From positions 1-64,000 of the forward strand of contig CALFPJ010000042.1 of the NCBI GenBank assembly GCA_937919655.1: a DNA stretch of 64,000 nt. Reading direction: 5' to 3'. Origin of the DNA: an uncultured Gemmatimonadales bacterium. GTDB taxonomy: Bacteria > Gemmatimonadota > Gemmatimonadetes > Longimicrobiales > Gaopeijiaceae. The notes beneath the pieces were generated by a model. The model worked only from the letters and a program-made list of their open reading frames with translations, was not told where the DNA came from and ran no database searches. A program made the translations under genes and the position numbers. This document shows, piece after piece, positions 49,206 to 58,543 of the stretch; positions within the stretch are counted from its first letter, which is position 1, and the number at the start of each line of letters is the position of its first letter.

Positions 49206-50156
49206 CTACGCTTCTCGCCAGGCGCCGATCGCTTCGTACTTCGCCCAGCGACCCTCGAGCAGCTTATCGACCGAGAGTGCCGAGAGTTCTCCGAGTACAC
49301 GATCCAATGCGTCGCCGACGTTGGCCGCAGCCAGATCCCAGTCGGTGTGGGCGCCGCCCTCTGGTTCAGGGACGATTTCGTCGCACACGCCCTGTTCGAA
49401 GAGGTCCTTGGCCGTCAGGCGAAGCGCGGTCGCGGCCTTCTCTCGGTGCTCCGCCGAGCGCCACAAGATTGCGGCACACCCCTCGGGAGAGATCACCGAA
49501 TAGATCGAGTGCTCAAGCATGAGAATGCGATCCGTTACACCGATGCCGAGGGCACCTCCGGACATCCCCTCACCCAGCACGGCGGACACGATGGGGACCC
49601 GCAGGCGCGACATCTCGCGCAGATTGAACGCGATGGCCTGCCCGATTCCCCTCTCTTCTGCGCCGATGCCCGGGTACGCCCCGATCGTGTCGATAAACGT
49701 GATGACCGGGCGGCCGAATTTTTCAGCCTGCTGCATGAGTCGAAGGGCTTTTCGGTAGCCCTCGGGGTGCGGCATTCCAAAATTGCGGCTCAGATTTTCC
49801 TTCATATTGCGGCCCTTCTGCTGGCCAACGATCATCACGGTGCGACCTCGGAGTCTCGCCCAACCGCCAACCATTGCGCCGTCGTCCCGGAACGAACGAT
49901 CGCCGTGTAATTCGATCCAGTCGGTGAAGGCGCGCTCAACGTAATCCAACGTGTAGGGGCGCTTCGGATGCCGTGCGACTTGAACCTGCTCAATAGGAGA
50001 GAGGTTGTCGTACGTCTGCGACTTCAACTCCCTGAGTTTGCCCTGGAGCACGACGACCTCATTGGATACATCGATCCCTTTGCGGGAGGCCAAGTCGAGC
50101 AGTTTGTCGATCTGGGCCTGGATCTCCATGATGTCTCGTTCGAACTCGAGGTGCAT
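49206..50156 (-). CDS. accA: Acetyl-CoA carboxylase carboxyltransferase subunit alpha
   Basis: AccA with AccD transfers carboxyl from biotin to acetyl-CoA in fatty acid synthesis. The 316-residue length is standard. Family blocks seen are FTDWIELHGDRSFRDDGAMVGG, GRNMKENLSRNFGMPHPEGYRKALRLM, FIDTIGAYPGIGAEERGQ-like and GEGMSGGALGIGVTDRILMLEHSIYSVISPEGCA. The ATG at 50154-50156 lies one base after the stop of the response regulator gene. Confidence 0.95.
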   Translation of the reverse strand: MHLEFERDIMEIQAQIDKLLDLASRKGIDVSNEVVVLQGKLRELKSQTYDNLSPIEQVQVARHPKRPYTLDYVERAFTDWIELHGDRSFRDDGAMVGGWARLRGRTVMIVGQQKGRNMKENLSRNFGMPHPEGYRKALRLMQQAEKFGRPVITFIDTIGAYPGIGAEERGIGQAIAFNLREMSRLRVPIVSAVLGEGMSGGALGIGVTDRILMLEHSIYSVISPEGCAAILWRSAEHREKAATALRLTAKDLFEQGVCDEIVPEPEGGAHTDWDLAAANVGDALDRVLGELSALSVDKLLEGRWAKYEAIGAWREA

Positions 50157-50157
50157 G

Positions 50158-51147
50158 TTAGATCTTTCCCTTAATGACCTCAAAGGCCTCTACTTCCATG
50201 AAGCGGCGGTACCGGCCCCAGTATCGAGCATAGGCTTGGGCCATCGCGGGCGTAAGGTCCATGCGACCAGATCCTACCGCGCCAAAGGTGGCGAGTGCTT
50301 CCATCTTCAGCGCCATTTGGCGTCCGATCTCGACGAAGTGGGTGGGTTTGAAGTCTAGGCCCGTCGTCGCGGTTTGGTAGCCTAGGATGGTCTCCACCGA
50401 AGGCGACGCGGCCTGTGCGACCCTAAATGCTTCCATACGAGCCGGATGGTCGTCGTCCATGGCTGGCACGTACATGATACTCGGCTTGAGGTCAGAAATC
50501 GCCTTCTCCATGACCGCCATGCGCCGGCGCGTGTCACTCAGGGCTGCTTTGTCGATCACCAGTCGCAGTCCCATGAGTTCGCTGACCTTCTTGGCCGCAG
50601 GAAGAGCGGAGTCCGAGGGATCCAATTCGTCCCGACTCAGGGGGAGCACGACGACCGTTGTCCCCTCCGCTGCGGCCTGCATCAGCGTACCGCCACAGCC
50701 CATGGGGACATCGCCCACCAGGCCCCCAATCGCGAGGATTGTGGTCGAGACAGCTTGGGTAGTGCCGCCGCCCAGGAGTGCAGCGACGTGCTCGAGGAAC
50801 TCCTCCTTGGCGAGGGGTTTCGTCAGGAGATCGTTGGCCCCAGCACGGAATGCCTGCTCCTGAAACTCCGCAGCCGTATAACCGGTGGTGACCATAATCG
50901 GGAGATTGGCCCTCTTCTCCCGGGCAATGCGGATCACCTCGAAGCCGTCTTTCCCAGGCAGGTTGAGGTCCGTGATCAGGAGGTCCCAATCTTCAGAGGC
51001 CAGCAAGTTCACGGCTTGATCGCCGTCTTGACTGTGCGTGACGTCAAAATCGCTCGCGCTCCCCAAGAACGCCTTAACCAAAAGTGCTTGGTCGAAGGCG
51101 TCTTCAACAAATAGGACTCTATGTGTCTTTTTTGGGTCCGGACTCAA
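50158..51147 (-). CDS. Receiver domain fused to degenerate PIG-L/LmbE-like domain
   Basis: Residues 1-125 form a response-regulator receiver: VLFVEDAFDQALL, phospho-acceptor Asp in LLITDLNLPGKDGF, and Lys in LTKPLAKEEF. Residues ~135-329 follow the PIG-L deacetylase pattern (ILAIGGLVGDVPMGCGGTLMQAAAEGTTVVVLPLSRDE...MDDDHPARMEAFRVA). The family zinc motif AHPDD is replaced by GGLVGD, so deacetylase activity is doubtful and the domain may bind a ligand or partner. The start is TTG, six bases after GAGGA. It is one base upstream of accA and likely co-transcribed. Confidence 0.75.
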   Translation of the reverse strand: MSPDPKKTHRVLFVEDAFDQALLVKAFLGSASDFDVTHSQDGDQAVNLLASEDWDLLITDLNLPGKDGFEVIRIAREKRANLPIMVTTGYTAAEFQEQAFRAGANDLLTKPLAKEEFLEHVAALLGGGTTQAVSTTILAIGGLVGDVPMGCGGTLMQAAAEGTTVVVLPLSRDELDPSDSALPAAKKVSELMGLRLVIDKAALSDTRRRMAVMEKAISDLKPSIMYVPAMDDDHPARMEAFRVAQAASPSVETILGYQTATTGLDFKPTHFVEIGRQMALKMEALATFGAVGSGRMDLTPAMAQAYARYWGRYRRFMEVEAFEVIKGKI

Positions 51148-51281
51148 GAGCTGTCCTCACGCCACGGCGGGTTGCTGAATGATTGATGTGGGGCCTGAAA
51201 AGATAAGGGGACGCTTTGGCCGCAACAGGGGTAGGGTGGCGAATGACCGCCACGGTTCGCCGTGAGACAGTGTGAATCCTG
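51148..51281. other. Intergenic region with two small inverted repeats
   Basis: Between the MFS stop and the receiver-fusion start, two neighbouring perfect inverted repeats occur: GTGGCG/CGCCAC (about 51235-51252) and CACGG-TTCG-CCGTG (about 51251-51264). No T tract follows either. No gene is seen. Confidence 0.35.
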
Positions 51282-52472
51282 CTACGTCGTCCGTGCGGGC
51301 TCGGGAACAAAGAACCAAACGATCAACCCCATGGCGAGCACGGCGACCGCGCCGAGTAGGGTATTCGCCTGGAATCCCACGTTCGCGAAAAGCGGGCCTG
51401 CGATTGCCCCCCCGACGGCGAACCCGATCTGACCCAGCGCCACCGCGAGGCTCATCAGCGAGCCGCGACGTTCGTCCTTCACCAGGGATGTGAGCAAGGC
51501 CGAGAACGGACTGATCCTCATCGCGACTAGGATCATCGTGATGAAGAAGAGCACGTACGCGGAGGCCATGCTGGTGACCAGTGGGACGGTCAGCACCATC
51601 ACGATGGACAACCCAATACAGGCAAGCAGAATGATCCCTTTTCGTCCGATCCTGTCCGAGAGTTTTCCTGCCTGAGGACCGGTGACGACGTTGGCGACAC
51701 CACCGACCAGGAACATCAGCGCGATCTGGTCCCCAGAGGCGCCGAGTTCACGCTCAAGCCAGGTCGGCAGGTAGATCACGAACAGGGAAACGGAGAGGAA
51801 CAACATGAAGTAAGCCACGGCGGCCCATGCGACCTCGGGGCGCCGCAACATGTCCACGTAGTCGGCCGCGGCCTTCTTGATGGTGAGTGGCTCTTTCGAT
51901 CGAACCACATCCGGCTGGGGAATCTTGAACAGGATCAGAAAGACTGTCGCGGCCATCGTGACGCCGAAGAGATAAAACGGCGACCGAAAGCCCCACCGTT
52001 CCGCCATCACGATACCCATGGGGATCCCGATGATCTGACCGAACGCCGCGCCGCTCATGACCCAGCCGGTCGCCCAGCCACGCCGCTCGTAGGGGAAGTA
52101 GTCGCCGATGTAGGAGACCGCCGCTCCGCTTAACATTCCCCCGGCCATGCCCGCGAATACACGCACGGCGAGAAAGGATACGTAGCTGTCGACAAACCCG
52201 TGCAGCCCCAGCGCCACGGTCATGGTCGCGCAACCCAGGAGCAGGATTCGCTTGCGTCCGAACTTGTCGGACACCGGTCCAGAGAGGATCGCGAACAGCC
52301 CGACCATGAGTGAATACGCGGATACGAGCGTGCCCAGCACGGCGTCCCGAATCGCCAGCTCGTCGCCGATCTGGGGTAGGATCGGGGAGATGATCATCGT
52401 CTGCCCTGCCGAAGAGAATACCAGCAGCCAGAGGGTAAAAACGATGATGTAGGGTGAGGCCTTCGCTGTCAT
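51282..52472 (-). CDS. MFS transporter (12-helix)
   Basis: This 396-residue major-facilitator protein has about 12 hydrophobic segments. Motif A copies are GPVSDKFGRKRILLLG (loop 2-3) and GKLSDRIGRKGIILLA (loop 8-9). The N-terminal LVFSSAGQTMIISPILPQI resembles drug/proton antiporters; the substrate is unknown. Alone on the minus strand between the SDR gene and the receiver fusion. Confidence 0.88.
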   Translation of the reverse strand: MTAKASPYIIVFTLWLLVFSSAGQTMIISPILPQIGDELAIRDAVLGTLVSAYSLMVGLFAILSGPVSDKFGRKRILLLGCATMTVALGLHGFVDSYVSFLAVRVFAGMAGGMLSGAAVSYIGDYFPYERRGWATGWVMSGAAFGQIIGIPMGIVMAERWGFRSPFYLFGVTMAATVFLILFKIPQPDVVRSKEPLTIKKAAADYVDMLRRPEVAWAAVAYFMLFLSVSLFVIYLPTWLERELGASGDQIALMFLVGGVANVVTGPQAGKLSDRIGRKGIILLACIGLSIVMVLTVPLVTSMASAYVLFFITMILVAMRISPFSALLTSLVKDERRGSLMSLAVALGQIGFAVGGAIAGPLFANVGFQANTLLGAVAVLAMGLIVWFFVPEPARTT

Positions 52473-52522
52473 AGCGGAAGCTAGCGGACCACACGGTAAT
52501 TCCTATCGGGTTCCCCGACGGA

Positions 52523-53296
52523 TTACTCCCCTCGGTGCAGCACCATGGCGTGGCGCTGGACAGTCGGCATGATGACAAGATTGATGATGTCGACGTGTTC
52601 GGGGGTGTTGGCCACGTAGATGACTGCGTCTGCGATGTCCTCGGCGAGGAGTGGTTTGGTGTCTGAGTAGACCTTCTCGGCGCGCTCGCTATCGCCGTGG
52701 AAACGCACCTCGCTGAACTCGGTCTCGGTGAGCCCGGGGTCAACGCTTGAGACCCTGACTGACGTGCCGGCGAGGTCGATGTTCATTCCTTCGTTGAGCG
52801 CCCACACGGCAAACTTCGTGGCATTGTAGACAGCGCCTTTCGGATACACCCAGCGCCCGGCGATGCTGCCGATGTGAATCACGTGACCAGCGTCTTTGGA
52901 CACCATGTGCGGAAGGATGGCACGGGACATATAGAGCAGTCCCTTCACGTTCGTGTCGATCATGTCTTCAAAGTCCTCGAGTGATCCTTCGTGGAATTTG
53001 TCGAGCCCTTTAGCCTTGCCCGCGTTGTTCACGAGGATGTCGGGAAGCAGGTCTTCGGTCCTGAGGCCGTCCACGTATGCCGTGACCGCCCCGGAGTCAG
53101 TCACGTCGAGGGCCGCGGTGTGCACCTCAACACCGTAGTGGTCGGCCAGGTCGGCGCCGAGTTCTTGCACCCGTTCAACGCGACGCGCGGAGAGGAGGAG
53201 ATGGGCACCTTGGGCGGCGAAGGCGCGCGCGCACGCCTCTCCGATTCCAGCGGATGCACCCGTAATTAGAACGCGCTTTCCGATGAGTCGGTTCAT
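52523..53296 (-). CDS. Short-chain dehydrogenase/reductase (YdfG-like)
   Basis: This 257-residue NADP-type SDR has TGASAGIGEA, NNAGKAKG, the catalytic Ser in HIGSIAGRWVYPKG, and YNATK (Tyr, Lys). It most resembles the YdfG group that oxidises serine or 3-hydroxy acids, but the substrate is not fixed. The ATG at 53294-53296 is preferred over the one two codons upstream. A 200-base divergent promoter region separates it from the UMF1 transporter. Confidence 0.88.
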   Translation of the reverse strand: MNRLIGKRVLITGASAGIGEACARAFAAQGAHLLLSARRVERVQELGADLADHYGVEVHTAALDVTDSGAVTAYVDGLRTEDLLPDILVNNAGKAKGLDKFHEGSLEDFEDMIDTNVKGLLYMSRAILPHMVSKDAGHVIHIGSIAGRWVYPKGAVYNATKFAVWALNEGMNIDLAGTSVRVSSVDPGLTETEFSEVRFHGDSERAEKVYSDTKPLLAEDIADAVIYVANTPEHVDIINLVIMPTVQRHAMVLHRGE

Positions 53297-53503
53297 GATC
53301 AAGATCAGGGGTTAGACGAGAATCAACGTCCGAATTTCTGAGATTCGCGGAGCACTCGGACGGGCGCAACCGGGCACGGAAAAGCCGACCGAGTCGTTGC
53401 TTCGAGGGCCCCTTCTGCGCGCTACGTGCAATGACGACTTTACGGACTCGCCTCAGTGGGGCTACCGTCGAGGCGACCGTACGTCTCCCCGGGGAGTATT
53501 TGC

Positions 53504-54727
53504 ATGAACAGGAAGCAGGTTGGCGCTTGGGCTCTCTTCGATTTCGCCAACTCGGTTTACCCGGCGGTTGTCGTCAGCGTCGTCTTCCAGGTCTTCTATA
53601 TCAACACGGTGGTGGGTAACGCGGACAGCTTGGGCGACCTGTGGTGGGGTCGGGCTGTCGCGCTGTCGGCGCTTATCGTGGCGTTGAGTTCACCGGTCCT
53701 CGGTGCGATCTCCGACAGAGCCGGCGTACGCAAGCGGTTGATGGCGTTCTACGTAGCGATGTGTGTGACAGGTGTCGCGCTGTTCACCACGCTCGGTCCT
53801 GGCATGGTCGCGTGGGGCTTCGCTCTTTTTGTGTTCGCGAATGTGGGCTTTGAGGGCTGCCTGGTCTTCTACAACGCCTACCTCCCCGAAATCGCGCCAC
53901 GCGACAAGCAAGGCTGGGTTTCGGGTCTGGGCTTCGGCATCGGCTACGTGAGTTCTGCGCTCGGCCTTTTGTTTGCGATACCCTTGATCGCCACCAACAT
54001 GGATCTCGTGTGGGTCATGGTGGCGTTGTTCTTTATCATCTTCTCGATCCCCTCCTTCATGTACCTGCCGAAGGACAAGGCGGGCGACCTGTCTGTCGGG
54101 AGGGCCGCCGTCTGGGGGGTCACCAGCTTCCGGGAGATCTTGGGAGAGGTCCTGCGCGCGAAGAACCTTCGCAACTTCCTCATCGCCTTCTTCTTCTACA
54201 TCGATGGGGTGCTGACCGCGATCTACATGTCGAGTACTGTGGCGAGCACTTCATTTGGATTCTCCCGGGACGAGCTCATCTATCTGTATGTCGCGCTTCA
54301 GGTCGCTGCGCTGATCGGCGCGTTTTCGCTCGCGAACGCCACCGACCGCCTGGGGCCGAAAAAGGTCCTGGATGGTGTCTTGGTGATGTGGACGTTTGTG
54401 GCGGTGAGTATCTACTTCATTCCAGACTCCAAGATCTGGTTTGGCGCCTTGGCGATGCTGGCAGGTTTCGGGCTGGGATCTGTTCAGGCCGCGAGCCGCG
54501 CGTTCATGGCACGCCTGATTCCCGCGGGTAAGGAAGCCGAGATGTTCGGCTTCTACGCGCTGTGCGGGAAATCTTCGTCGATCTTTGGGCCGCTCATTTT
54601 TGGTTCTATTGCCTACGCCACAGGTGGAAACCAGCGTCTGGCGGTGGCCGCGATCAGTGTGCTCTTCATCTTGGGGCTGACGTTGCTGCAAAGGGTCGAG
54701 GACCCGACCGCCGCCAACATCGCCTAG
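53504..54727 (+). CDS. UMF1/Atg22-type MFS transporter
   Basis: This 407-residue membrane protein has the family opening KQVGAWALFDFANSVYPAVV, about 12 helices and a motif A-like loop (GAISDRAGVRKRLM; ATDRLGPKKVL). Related yeast Atg22 exports amino acids from vacuoles; bacterial substrates are unknown. GGGGAG lies seven bases before the ATG. Confidence 0.88.
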   Translation: MNRKQVGAWALFDFANSVYPAVVVSVVFQVFYINTVVGNADSLGDLWWGRAVALSALIVALSSPVLGAISDRAGVRKRLMAFYVAMCVTGVALFTTLGPGMVAWGFALFVFANVGFEGCLVFYNAYLPEIAPRDKQGWVSGLGFGIGYVSSALGLLFAIPLIATNMDLVWVMVALFFIIFSIPSFMYLPKDKAGDLSVGRAAVWGVTSFREILGEVLRAKNLRNFLIAFFFYIDGVLTAIYMSSTVASTSFGFSRDELIYLYVALQVAALIGAFSLANATDRLGPKKVLDGVLVMWTFVAVSIYFIPDSKIWFGALAMLAGFGLGSVQAASRAFMARLIPAGKEAEMFGFYALCGKSSSIFGPLIFGSIAYATGGNQRLAVAAISVLFILGLTLLQRVEDPTAANIA

Positions 54728-54737
54728 AGACGAACTG

Positions 54738-55097
54738 TTACGTCGGGCCCTTCCAGTAAATCCGGAAGCGCCCGACGTCGCGGATGAAGCCCAGCCGCTC
54801 CCTTAGGCTTTCCAGTAGCGCGTCATCGGGCGGCTCCGAAAACTGGGGCGCGCGGTTCACCACCACGACGCTTAGGCTGAGGTCGTTCACGAGGTTCAGG
54901 ACTTGCTCGGAGCGACCTGCTGGATCCTCGAAGAAGTCGAAGAACGTGCGCGTCGGGTTCGACTTCCCCGTGAGGAAATACACCTCCGGGCTGTCTGGGA
55001 AAGCCAAGATGTGGGGCCCAGCCTCAAGCGATGCGACCGCCCGTACCAACTCCTCGTACTCACCTTTTTCTCTCGCGGTCACGCGGATGCCTCGAGC
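54738..55097 (-). pseudogene. C-terminal remnant of a membrane glycosyltransferase (GT39-like)
   Basis: About 120 codons remain, reading as the soluble tail of a large mannosyltransferase-type membrane enzyme (ILAFPDSPEVYFLTGKSNPTRTFFDFFEDP...VVVVNRAPQFS). The membrane part and catalytic Asp motifs are missing: homology stops near 55097, where the DNA becomes the opposite-strand methyltransferase remnant. A GTG at 55082 could serve as a start, but no function is likely. Confidence 0.6.
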
Positions 55098-55099
55098 GG

Positions 55100-55558
55100 C
55101 CCCAACTGGGACTCGAAGGCGTCGATCCGGACCCCAGGAAGCTTGCCATGGCTGCCGCCTGCGGTGTGGCGTTCAACGCGTTGCACCAAGGTGACGCGCT
55201 GAGCTTGCCTGATGGGCCCTTCGACTGCGTCACCATTCTCGATGTGCTCTACCTCATGTCTGACGCCGACAAACAACGGGTGCTGCGCGAGTGCCTGAGG
55301 GTTCTGAATCCGGGAGGGAGGCTTGTCGTGAAGGAGCTCGATACCCAGCCAGCGTGGAAGGTTATTCCAAGCCGGTTGCAGGAGATGATCTCGGTGCGAC
55401 TGGTGAATCTGACGCATGGGGACCGCCTGCATTTCCAACCCGTTGAGGCGCTGGCCGAGGCCGCTGCCGCGGTCGGCTTTGAGTCAGTCGAAGTGCTCCG
55501 TGTGGACCAGGGCTACCTGCATCCGCATGTGGTGGTCCGGGCCCTGCGGCCGTCGTAA
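55100..55558 (+). pseudogene. C-terminal remnant of a class I SAM methyltransferase
   Basis: About 152 codons remain, beginning inside motif I (LGLEGVDPDPRKLA) and running through LPDGPFDCVTILDVLYLM and LRVLNPGGRLVVKELD to a normal end. The SAM-binding glycine loop (GxGxG) that should precede VDPDP is absent. The break is at the same point as in the facing glycosyltransferase remnant. Confidence 0.62.
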
Positions 55559-55643
55559 GTACTAGCTAAAAAGCGTCTTACGGGATGCGCGGCGCGGCGA
55601 GGTGACGCGGGCCTTTGACCTTCCCGGGCGGTGCGGTCGCCGC

Positions 55644-57047
55644 CTAGGCCTGGTCGAGCGAGAGCAGCGTGCGGAGGAGTACGTTGGCCCCATTCACTAC
55701 GTCGGCCTCCTCAGTGTGCTCTTCCGGCGCGTGACTGATGCCCCGCACAGAGGGCACGAAGATCATGCCCACAGGCGCGAGCAAGGCGATACTCTGGGCG
55801 TCGTGCCCTGCGCCGGACGGCATGCGTCGGGCGACCAACGCTAGGTCGTGCGCCGACGCCTCGATGAGATCCCTGATCCTCGGCTCCGTGGGGGCGGCCC
55901 GGCTCGTGTAGAAGCGATCATACGAGAGACTCACACCGGCCTCTTCTGCCATGGGCTCGGCCTGTTCGCGAATGGCGTCGAAGGTGCGCTCGATACCCTC
56001 CATGCTCAAGTCTCGAATTTCGAGGGTGAGCGTCACCCGTCCGGGGATCACGTTGGGGGCGCCGGGCTCGGCTTGGAGGCTGCCCACCGTCGCCACCTGG
56101 CGTCCGGGAATCGCGCGGGTCGTGCGATGGGCCACATCAACAAAGCGCGCTGCCCCGACCATCGCGTCGCGGCGCCTGTCCATTGGGGTGGTGCCCGCAT
56201 GGTTGGTTTCGCCCTCGACGGTCACGTTCCAGCGCATGATGCCGACGATGCCCTCCACCACGCCGATGTCGATTCCGTCGCTGTCCATGACGCCGCCCTG
56301 CTCGACGTGCAGTTCAAGGAAAGCGGCGATGGAGCCAGGCGCGAGGCGTGCGTCGTTCAGGCGCTCGGGGTTACCGCCGATGCGCCGAAGACCTTCGCCG
56401 ATGGTGAAGCCGGAGGCCGTGGCGATGTCGAGCTCAAACCGTTCGACTTCGCCCGCGAGGGCCCGACTTCCGGTCTTGCCGCCCTCTTCGTTGGAAAAGA
56501 TCGCAACCGTGAGGGGATGTCGTGTGTTGTGCCCAGCCGCAGCGAGCGTGGTCGCCACCTCGAGCGCCCCCATTGAACCGACCTGGCCATCAAAGTTGCC
56601 GCCGCCCGGTACCGAGTCGATGTGCGAGCCGAACATGAGTGGCGGCAAGTCACTGTCCAGCCCGGGCCTGCGGGCCATTAGGTTGCCCGCGAAGTCGATT
56701 TCGGGAGAGAATCCAGCCTCGGCGAGTAGCCCGGACACCCAATCGAGTGCGTCGATGTTGGCGTCACTGAATGCCACCCGGTCGATACCGCCCGATGCGT
56801 TACGGCCGAAGGTCGAGAGGGTACGCATGTGCTCGCCGAGGCGGGCAGCGTTCACCGCGAGGGCCTGACCGGCGGCGGTGCCGGCGTCCAACGCAGTGGG
56901 CGCTCCTGGCGGAAGGCCCGACCATGCGTATTCGCCCTTGAGTCCGCCCGGGAGTGCCCACCCGGCGACTATGGCGGCAAGTTCGCCCGGGAGGGTTAGG
57001 CCTCCCATGGCGACGGCGCTGAGCCTCGCGAAATGCCGGCGATCCAT
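55644..57047 (-). CDS. M20-family amidase (hydantoinase/carbamoylase type), Tat-exported
   Basis: This 467-residue zinc enzyme belongs to the N-carbamoyl-amino-acid hydrolase/allantoate amidohydrolase group. Metal ligands are in FGSHIDSVPGGGNFDGQVG, IFSNEEGG and GISHAPEEHTEE; LELHVEQGG and GETNHAGTTPM are family blocks. The N-terminus (DRRHFARLSAVAMGGLTLPGELAA) is a Tat-type signal, so it acts outside the cytoplasm. The ATG is five bases after GGAG; a GTG two codons upstream overlaps the tctA stop. Last gene of the tct operon. Confidence 0.88.
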   Translation of the reverse strand: MDRRHFARLSAVAMGGLTLPGELAAIVAGWALPGGLKGEYAWSGLPPGAPTALDAGTAAGQALAVNAARLGEHMRTLSTFGRNASGGIDRVAFSDANIDALDWVSGLLAEAGFSPEIDFAGNLMARRPGLDSDLPPLMFGSHIDSVPGGGNFDGQVGSMGALEVATTLAAAGHNTRHPLTVAIFSNEEGGKTGSRALAGEVERFELDIATASGFTIGEGLRRIGGNPERLNDARLAPGSIAAFLELHVEQGGVMDSDGIDIGVVEGIVGIMRWNVTVEGETNHAGTTPMDRRRDAMVGAARFVDVAHRTTRAIPGRQVATVGSLQAEPGAPNVIPGRVTLTLEIRDLSMEGIERTFDAIREQAEPMAEEAGVSLSYDRFYTSRAAPTEPRIRDLIEASAHDLALVARRMPSGAGHDAQSIALLAPVGMIFVPSVRGISHAPEEHTEEADVVNGANVLLRTLLSLDQA

Positions 57048-57049
57048 GG

Positions 57050-58543
57050 TCACTCCGCGGGGACGCCTTTGCGTGCGATCAGGGCGGGGGCCAGCAAGCT
57101 CGCGAGCGCGAGGACCCACAGCGTGATTGCGATGGGAGAGTCGAAGAGTATCCGCCAATCTCCACCGGAAAGGGCCATGGCGCGTCTCAGGCTCTTCTCC
57201 ATGAGCGGGCCGAGCACCAGCCCCAGGATGACCGGTGCAAGCGGAAACGAGAACTTGCGCATCAGGTATCCGACGACGCCGAAGCCCGTCATCATGACAA
57301 GGTCGAAGCTACTTCCGTTGACCGCGTAGACCGCGACAAACGCCAATGCCGCGACCCCAGGAATCAGAAACCAGCGCGGCAGCGTGAGCGCCTTCACGAA
57401 GAAGCCCACCAGCGGCAAGTTGAGCATCAACAAGAAGATGTTGCCGATGTACATGGAGGCGGCCAGCCCCCAGAACAGGTCCGGCTGCTCCGTGATGAGA
57501 AGAGGGCCAGGCGTGACGCCAAGCCCGAGCATCGCACCCAGCAGAACGGCCGTGGTGCCGCTGCCTGGGACGCCGAGCGTGAGAAGCGGAATCATGGCCC
57601 CGTTGGCGGCGGCGTTGTTGGCCGCTTCTGGAGCCGCGACGCCGCGAATGTCGCCTTCGCCGAACGTCCCATTGGCGCCGTTGATGCGTTCTTCCGTGCT
57701 ATAGGCGAGGAACGAAGCGATGGTGCCGCCCGCGCCAGGGAGCACGCCGACGAGGAATCCGATCACACTGCCGCGCACCATGGTCCAGCCGGTCTCGGCG
57801 AACTCCTTGGCACTGATCATGACCCGACCGTAGCCGACGGCCGCCGCCTGCCCGCCCTCCGTGTCCTCCAAGAGTTGAATGACCTCGCTGACAGCAAAGA
57901 GCCCGATGGTGACCACAACGAAGTCCATGCCATCTAGTAGCTGCAGAGAACCAAAAGTGAAGCGGGGGATGGCGCTGTTCGGATCTAGGCCGACGGTCGC
58001 CAGGAACAGGCCGAACGCGGTCGCCGCGAGGCCCCGCATGAGGCTGCCGCCCGAAAAGCTCGACAACGCCGAAAACGCGAATACCATGAGCGCGAAGTAT
58101 TCTGCGGGTCCGAAGCGAATGGCCCACCCGGCGAGCACGGGGGCGAAGAGCACCAGCGCAAAGATCGACACCGTGCCGCCGAAGAACGAGGCGATCGCAG
58201 ACATGGCGAGCGCGGGGCCGCCCCGGCCCGCTTTGGTCATCGCGTGGCCATCAATGGCGGTGACCACTGCGGAGGCGGTGCCTGGCACGTTCAGCAGGAT
58301 CGTACTGATCGAGTTCCCGTATTGAGATCCGTAGTAGATGCCCGTCAGGAGGATGAGGGCCGACTCAGGCGGCAGCCCTGCCGCGAACGTCACGGGAATC
58401 AGGATCGCGATCGCATTGATGGGCCCAATGCCGGGAAGCATGCCCACGAACGTGCCTACAAAAACCCCGACGAAAGCCAGCCCAAGATTGAGCGGCTGCA
58501 GCGCGATCGCGAAGCCGGAGATCAGGTGCGTTAGCGCATCCAT
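57050..58543 (-). CDS. tctA: Tripartite tricarboxylate transporter large permease
   Basis: TctA is the main membrane subunit of a sodium-coupled, binding-protein-dependent carboxylate importer. The 497-residue protein has about 11-12 helices and family blocks VGTFVGMLPGIGPINAIAILIP, YYGSQYGNSISTILLNVPG and GFLVGVLPGAGGTIASF. The ATG at 58541-58543 overlaps tctB by 13 bases. Confidence 0.94.
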   Translation of the reverse strand: MDALTHLISGFAIALQPLNLGLAFVGVFVGTFVGMLPGIGPINAIAILIPVTFAAGLPPESALILLTGIYYGSQYGNSISTILLNVPGTASAVVTAIDGHAMTKAGRGGPALAMSAIASFFGGTVSIFALVLFAPVLAGWAIRFGPAEYFALMVFAFSALSSFSGGSLMRGLAATAFGLFLATVGLDPNSAIPRFTFGSLQLLDGMDFVVVTIGLFAVSEVIQLLEDTEGGQAAAVGYGRVMISAKEFAETGWTMVRGSVIGFLVGVLPGAGGTIASFLAYSTEERINGANGTFGEGDIRGVAAPEAANNAAANGAMIPLLTLGVPGSGTTAVLLGAMLGLGVTPGPLLITEQPDLFWGLAASMYIGNIFLLMLNLPLVGFFVKALTLPRWFLIPGVAALAFVAVYAVNGSSFDLVMMTGFGVVGYLMRKFSFPLAPVILGLVLGPLMEKSLRRAMALSGGDWRILFDSPIAITLWVLALASLLAPALIARKGVPAE

